Shown in pieces: positions 5,472 through 8,653 of a stretch of 8,653 nt of DNA. Below the pieces are notes generated by a model. The model did not search any database, had not been told where the DNA came from, and saw nothing but the letters and a program-made list of their open reading frames with translations. The position numbers were made by a program, and so were the translations under genes. Origin of the DNA: Flavobacteriales bacterium (lineage in GTDB: Bacteria; Bacteroidota; Bacteroidia; Flavobacteriales; BACL11); the NCBI GenBank assembly GCA_002683775.1, contig NYTT01000042.1, positions 1 through 8,653 on the forward strand, read 5' to 3'. The stretch's first letter is position 1; the number at the start of each line of letters is the position of its first letter.

Positions 5472-7461
5472 AAAAGCAATTATTAATGGTATCCCAAATG
5501 AGATTCCTAATAAAAGAGAATTAAATCCAAATATTAGTCATGCCCCTAAAAGAAAGGATTTATTAACTATTGAAGAAAAAAAATTAGCTGTAAAGAATGC
5601 ACTGCGCTATTTTCCAAAGAAAATGCATCAGCAATTAGCCAATGAATTCGTTAAAGAACTAAAAGAATATGGTAGAATTTATATGTATAGATTTATGCCT
5701 AATTATACACTAAAAGCAAGACACATTGATGATTTTCCTTACAAGAGTAAGCAAGCTGCAGCAATACAATTAATGCTATCTAATAACTTAGACCATGCTA
5801 TAGCTCAACATCCAGAGGAATTAATCACTTATGGTGGTAATGGCTCTGTATTTCAAAATTGGGCACAATATTTACTTTGCATGCAATACCTTTCTGAAAT
5901 GTCTGACGAACAAACTCTTGTCATTTACTCAGGACATCCTATGGGGCTATTTCCTTCAGATAAAAATGCACCAAGAGTCGTTGTTACGAATGGTATGATG
6001 ATTCCTAATTATTCAAAACCTAATGATTGGGAAAGATTTAATGCACTTGGAGTGACTCAATATGGTCAAATGACTGCAGGATCATATATGTACATTGGAC
6101 CACAAGGTATTGTACATGGAACAAATATTACTTTATTAAATGCAGCAAGAAAGATTGATCCAAATGCTATAGATTTAAGTGGGAAAATCTTTGTTACTGC
6201 AGGACTAGGGGGAATGTCTGGAGCACAACCCAAAGCAGCTGTTATAGCAAAAGGAGTCTGTATCGTTGCAGAAATTAATCCAAAGGCAACTTATAAAAGA
6301 CATCAACAGGGATGGGTTGACGAAGTATATAAAAATATTGACAATTTGCTAGATAGAGCTTTAGTTGCTAAAAATAAAAAAGAAGCAGTTTCATTAGCAT
6401 ATGATGGAAATATTGTCGAATTATTAGAGCGTATTATAGAAAGAGAGATAAATATTGAGATAGGATCTGATCAAACATCATTACACAATCCATGGGCAGG
6501 TGGATATTACCCAGTTGATTTATCTTTTGAAGATGCGAATGAAATGATGAATAAAAATCCTGAAATATTTAAGAAAAAAGTAAGAGAGACATTAATTCGA
6601 CATTTAAGTGCTGTAAATACATTAACAGAAAGAGGCATGTACTTCTTTGACTATGGAAATGCATTTCTTCTTGAATGTAGTAGAGCTGGTGCAGATGTAT
6701 TAAAAGAAAGTGGAGATTTTAAATACCCATCTTATGTACAAGATATTATGGGGCCTATGTGCTTTGATTATGGATTTGGACCATTTAGGTGGGTTTGTGC
6801 TTCAAATGACCCAAAAGATTTAGAAATTACTGATAAAATCGCTTGTGAAGTTCTAGAAAAGCTAATGAGAAATGCTCCTGATGAAATAAAATCACAAATG
6901 AATGATAATATTAATTGGATTAAAGCTGCATCAAAAAATAATTTAGTGGTAGGCTCACAAGCAAGAATTTTATATGCTGATGCACAAGGAAGAGTAGAAA
7001 TTGCAAGAGAATTCAATAAAGCAATTTCTAATAATATAATTTCCGCTCCAATTATACTTGGAAGAGACCATCACGATGTATCTGGTACTGATTCACCATA
7101 TAGAGAAACATCTAATATATATGATGGCTCACAATTTACAGCTGATATGGCGATACAAAACGTTATAGGAGATAGTTTTAGAGGAGCAACATGGGTTTCA
7201 ATACATAATGGTGGTGGAGTTGGTTGGGGAGAAGTTATAAATGGTGGATTTGGCATGATGATTGATGGTAGTAATGACTCTGAGAGAAAACTGGAATCAA
7301 TGCTATTATGGGATGTCAACAATGGTGTTTCAAGAAGAAGTTGGGCTAGAAATAAGGAAGCTAATTTTGCCATTGAAAGAGCTATGAAGTTAAATCCAAC
7401 ATTAAAAGTGACTATGCCAAATTATACAGAAGACAAAATAATTGATAGTCTAGAATTTTAA
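5458..7461 (+). CDS. hutU: Urocanate hydratase, long form
   Basis: Converts urocanate to 4-imidazolone-5-propionate, the second step of histidine degradation, using tightly bound NAD+ as electrophile; cytoplasmic. At 667 residues it belongs to the long form found in Bacteroidota and in animals, against about 555 for the classical Pseudomonas type. Landmarks are 'ITYGGNGSVFQNWAQYLL' (123-140), 'YSGHPMGLFPS' (157-167), 'VTNGMMIPNYS' (176-186), 'QYGQMTAGSYMYIGPQGIVHG' (201-221) and the NAD-binding 'VTAGLGGMSGAQPKA' (246-260). 'MGPMCFDYGFGPFRWVC' (431-447) is where I place the family's active-site cysteine (Cys435 more likely than Cys447). Then come 'LGRDHHDVSGTDSPYRET' (534-551) and 'GATWVSIHNGGGVGWGE' (576-592). 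It appears complete, with no frameshift. The ATG at 5458 overlaps the end of the DUF5522 gene by 14 bp. No other hut gene, including hutH, hutI or a transporter, is in the window. Confidence 0.97.
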   Translation: MTDFKKAIINGIPNEIPNKRELNPNISHAPKRKDLLTIEEKKLAVKNALRYFPKKMHQQLANEFVKELKEYGRIYMYRFMPNYTLKARHIDDFPYKSKQAAAIQLMLSNNLDHAIAQHPEELITYGGNGSVFQNWAQYLLCMQYLSEMSDEQTLVIYSGHPMGLFPSDKNAPRVVVTNGMMIPNYSKPNDWERFNALGVTQYGQMTAGSYMYIGPQGIVHGTNITLLNAARKIDPNAIDLSGKIFVTAGLGGMSGAQPKAAVIAKGVCIVAEINPKATYKRHQQGWVDEVYKNIDNLLDRALVAKNKKEAVSLAYDGNIVELLERIIEREINIEIGSDQTSLHNPWAGGYYPVDLSFEDANEMMNKNPEIFKKKVRETLIRHLSAVNTLTERGMYFFDYGNAFLLECSRAGADVLKESGDFKYPSYVQDIMGPMCFDYGFGPFRWVCASNDPKDLEITDKIACEVLEKLMRNAPDEIKSQMNDNINWIKAASKNNLVVGSQARILYADAQGRVEIAREFNKAISNNIISAPIILGRDHHDVSGTDSPYRETSNIYDGSQFTADMAIQNVIGDSFRGATWVSIHNGGGVGWGEVINGGFGMMIDGSNDSERKLESMLLWDVNNGVSRRSWARNKEANFAIERAMKLNPTLKVTMPNYTEDKIIDSLEF

Positions 7462-7471
7462 TAAACAAAGT

Positions 7472-7501
7472 AAAAAAGTGCTTTATTTATATAAAGAACT
7501 T
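7472..7501 (-). terminator. Candidate intrinsic terminator for the right-hand secreted protein gene
   Basis: An AT-rich hairpin lies in the convergent gap. AAGT (7476-7479) pairs with ACTT (7498-7501) and CTTTAT (7481-7486) with ATAAAG (7491-7496), with one G/A mismatch and a 4-base loop. On the minus strand it is followed by a T run (the A6 at 7472-7477), fitting a terminator about 80 bases after the stop at 7581. On the plus strand the tail is not T-rich, so it serves hutU less well. The rest of the 119-bp gap shows nothing I can name. Confidence 0.45.
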
Positions 7502-7580
7502 ATAAAACTATCATTTGTTTCAAAACACTACATCAAAAAAATAACATTTAAAAATAATTACTAAAATTTGTATGATAAAT

Positions 7581-8653
7581 TTATGGTCTATACTTTAGCT
7601 TCTCAAGAAAATCAACTCTTCTTCCTAAAATATCAAAGAATATAGGTGGTCGCTGGCTTTCATTGTATTCAACAATATTTGTCTGAATTTCTATTGAATA
7701 AGTTACAACATCGCTAGTACATCCAGCAGAATCAATTGCATAAAAATTATATATTCCAGAAAAAGAAGGATTTACTGATTGAATACCATTTGTATTCTGC
7801 ATAAAATAATTAAATCCAACAGGGCCATTTAATTCATAATTATAAGGAGGTGTTCCTCCGTTTGCTAACATATTTAACATAGGAGGATTAAAAGTTAAAA
7901 TTGCACTAGGTTGAGCAACGGTTAACTGAGTTATAACTATACTATCGCAAAAATTAACACTATTTAAAGTATCATAATATGTACCAGAGGTATTGTAACT
8001 GTTCTGAGCAATAGTAAATACGTTACCATAACAAATATTAATTTGCTGAAAAAAACTATGACTTGGCGAAACAGTAAGATTCGTAGTAATTATACTATCA
8101 CAACCAGAGATTGAATTAAGAGTATCTATATATATACCAGATGAGAAATATGAATTAGATCCAACTATCACAGAATCACCAGAACATATATCATAAGTAT
8201 TATTGGTTGATAGATTTAATGAACTACAAGGTGGACACATAGATAAATTTAATGAATCTAAAACTCCATGTTCTAAATTAATAATAATAGTATCATTCTC
8301 ATACCCAATTGAGCTAAAAACAATTTCATATAATCCAGAATCAACAACGGCTGTTTGATATTCTCCATTGAGATTTGAAAATTCTAAAATATTTGTATTC
8401 AAAATTTGAATATTTACATTTGAGATGGGTGTATTAGTAAAACAATCAGTAATTTCCCCAACAAGATAACATGCTTGCCTAAAGTCTCTACCATATACAT
8501 TTAATATTCCTTGACCATTAAAACTGTTTATATCAGATGAAATAATATTTCCAGAAGGCAAGAATGGATAGGTTCCCCAACAGCCATCAAATCCATTACC
8601 ATTACCTAAATATGAATCATAAGATCCAACTTGAATCATGTAGTTAGGATAAG
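7581..8653 (-). CDS. Choice-of-anchor B-like secreted protein, C-terminal part (5' end outside window)
   Basis: The frame runs through the right edge without a stop; the ATG at 8639 is internal, since codons for 'YPNY' precede it. Numbering from that Met, residues about 1-50 ('GSYDSY', then 'GCWGTYPFLPSGNIISSDIN') match the final blades of choice-of-anchor B (LVIVD-repeat propeller) proteins. Residues about 57-133 ('CYLVGEITDCFTNTPISNVN') form a carboxypeptidase-regulatory-like beta-sandwich. Residues 150-192 and 201-243 are two copies of a 43-residue unit (IC-x-G ... SGxYxDTLNS ... CDSI ... LTV). Residues about 256-317 ('NGGTPPYNYELNGP' to 'IYNFYAIDSAGCTSD') resemble a SprB-type repeat. The end, 'FFDILGRRV' then about 11 residues, looks like the start of a type IX secretion sorting domain cut short. 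It is probably exported to the cell surface; the N-terminal propeller and signal peptide are outside the window. Its biological role is unknown. Confidence 0.8.
   Translation of the reverse strand, partial: YPNYMIQVGSYDSYLGNGNGFDGCWGTYPFLPSGNIISSDINSFNGQGILNVYGRDFRQACYLVGEITDCFTNTPISNVNIQILNTNILEFSNLNGEYQTAVVDSGLYEIVFSSIGYENDTIIINLEHGVLDSLNLSMCPPCSSLNLSTNNTYDICSGDSVIVGSNSYFSSGIYIDTLNSISGCDSIITTNLTVSPSHSFFQQINICYGNVFTIAQNSYNTSGTYYDTLNSVNFCDSIVITQLTVAQPSAILTFNPPMLNMLANGGTPPYNYELNGPVGFNYFMQNTNGIQSVNPSFSGIYNFYAIDSAGCTSDVVTYSIEIQTNIVEYNESQRPPIFFDILGRRVDFLEKLKYRP
7911..8039 (-). repeat. Second copy of a 43-residue cysteine-containing repeat
   Basis: It encodes residues 201-243 of the right-hand protein (numbered from the Met at 8639): 'NICYGNVFTI', 'NTSGTYYDTLNS', 'CDSIVITQLTV'. 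It aligns without gaps to the copy at 8064-8192, keeping both cysteines, SGxYxDTLNS and CDSI. The two copies have diverged clearly at the sequence level, so this is an old protein-domain repeat rather than a recent DNA duplication. Confidence 0.75.
8064..8192 (-). repeat. First copy of a 43-residue cysteine-containing repeat
   Basis: It encodes residues 150-192: 'DICSGDSVIVG', 'FSSGIYIDTLNS', 'GCDSIITTNLTV'. It pairs with the copy at 7911-8039, with 8 residues between them. Such Cys-pair beta repeats are common stalks or adhesive modules in secreted Bacteroidota proteins. Confidence 0.75.

Noticed and set aside
6768..7016. 82-codon open frame antisense to hutU
   Set aside because: Same reason: explained by the conserved coding frame on the other strand.
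7071..7373. 100-codon open frame antisense to hutU
   Set aside because: Lies wholly within a highly conserved part of hutU and shows no family features; a shadow of the coding strand.
7502..7580. Small gene or RNA in the right-hand convergent gap
   Set aside because: Only A/T-rich sequence with no open frame of note and no stable structure beyond the hairpin at 7476-7501.

Overview
The window looks like chromosome from a member of the Bacteroidota, most likely a free-living, low-GC flavobacterium-type organism. Four things point this way: a very AT-rich sequence (about 30% GC by eye); no clear Shine-Dalgarno sequences ahead of the genes; copies of the Bacteroidota -7 promoter element TAnnTTTG in both divergent gene gaps; and family content typical of the phylum (DUF3352-type protein, GH109 oxidoreductase-fold glycosidase, choice-of-anchor B protein with a sorting-domain-like tail, long-form urocanate hydratase). 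All eight genes end in TAA. I see no mobile element, RNA gene or CRISPR array.

Layout. (1) From the left edge to 1025 (+) is the C-terminal part of a large protein with a repetitive beta-propeller-like region, probably DUF3352. (2) Tail to tail and directly abutting it is a secreted GH73-type glucosaminidase (1026-1880, -) with an unusual beta-rich C-terminal domain. (3) Across an 81-bp divergent gap lies a GH109-like Gfo/Idh/MocA protein (1962-3356, +), which may be an alpha-N-acetylgalactosaminidase. (4) It converges on, and overlaps by 27 bp, an N-acetylhexosamine 1-kinase-like phosphotransferase (3330-4379, -). The kinase is the second gene of a minus-strand pair; the first is a PLP-dependent D-cysteine desulfhydrase/ACC deaminase-like protein (4389-5270, -). 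(5) A very short divergent gap separates that pair from a plus-strand pair: a 56-residue DUF5522 cysteine protein (5301-5471) that overlaps by 14 bp the long-form urocanate hydratase hutU (5458-7461). (6) After a 119-bp convergent gap with a candidate terminator comes the C-terminal part of a large secreted protein (7581 to the right edge, -): a choice-of-anchor B propeller end, a carboxypeptidase-regulatory-like domain, two cysteine-containing repeats and a shortened sorting-domain-like tail.

How the genes may work together. GH109 can release N-acetylgalactosamine, and NahK-type kinases phosphorylate free N-acetylhexosamines at C1, so the convergent pair at 1962-4379 could form a small amino-sugar salvage route. 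This is inference. HutU performs the second step of histidine breakdown; no other hut gene is in view. The tight coupling of the DUF5522 gene to hutU is the most interesting under-explained arrangement here. The rest looks like ordinary, compact chromosome with short intergenic spaces.
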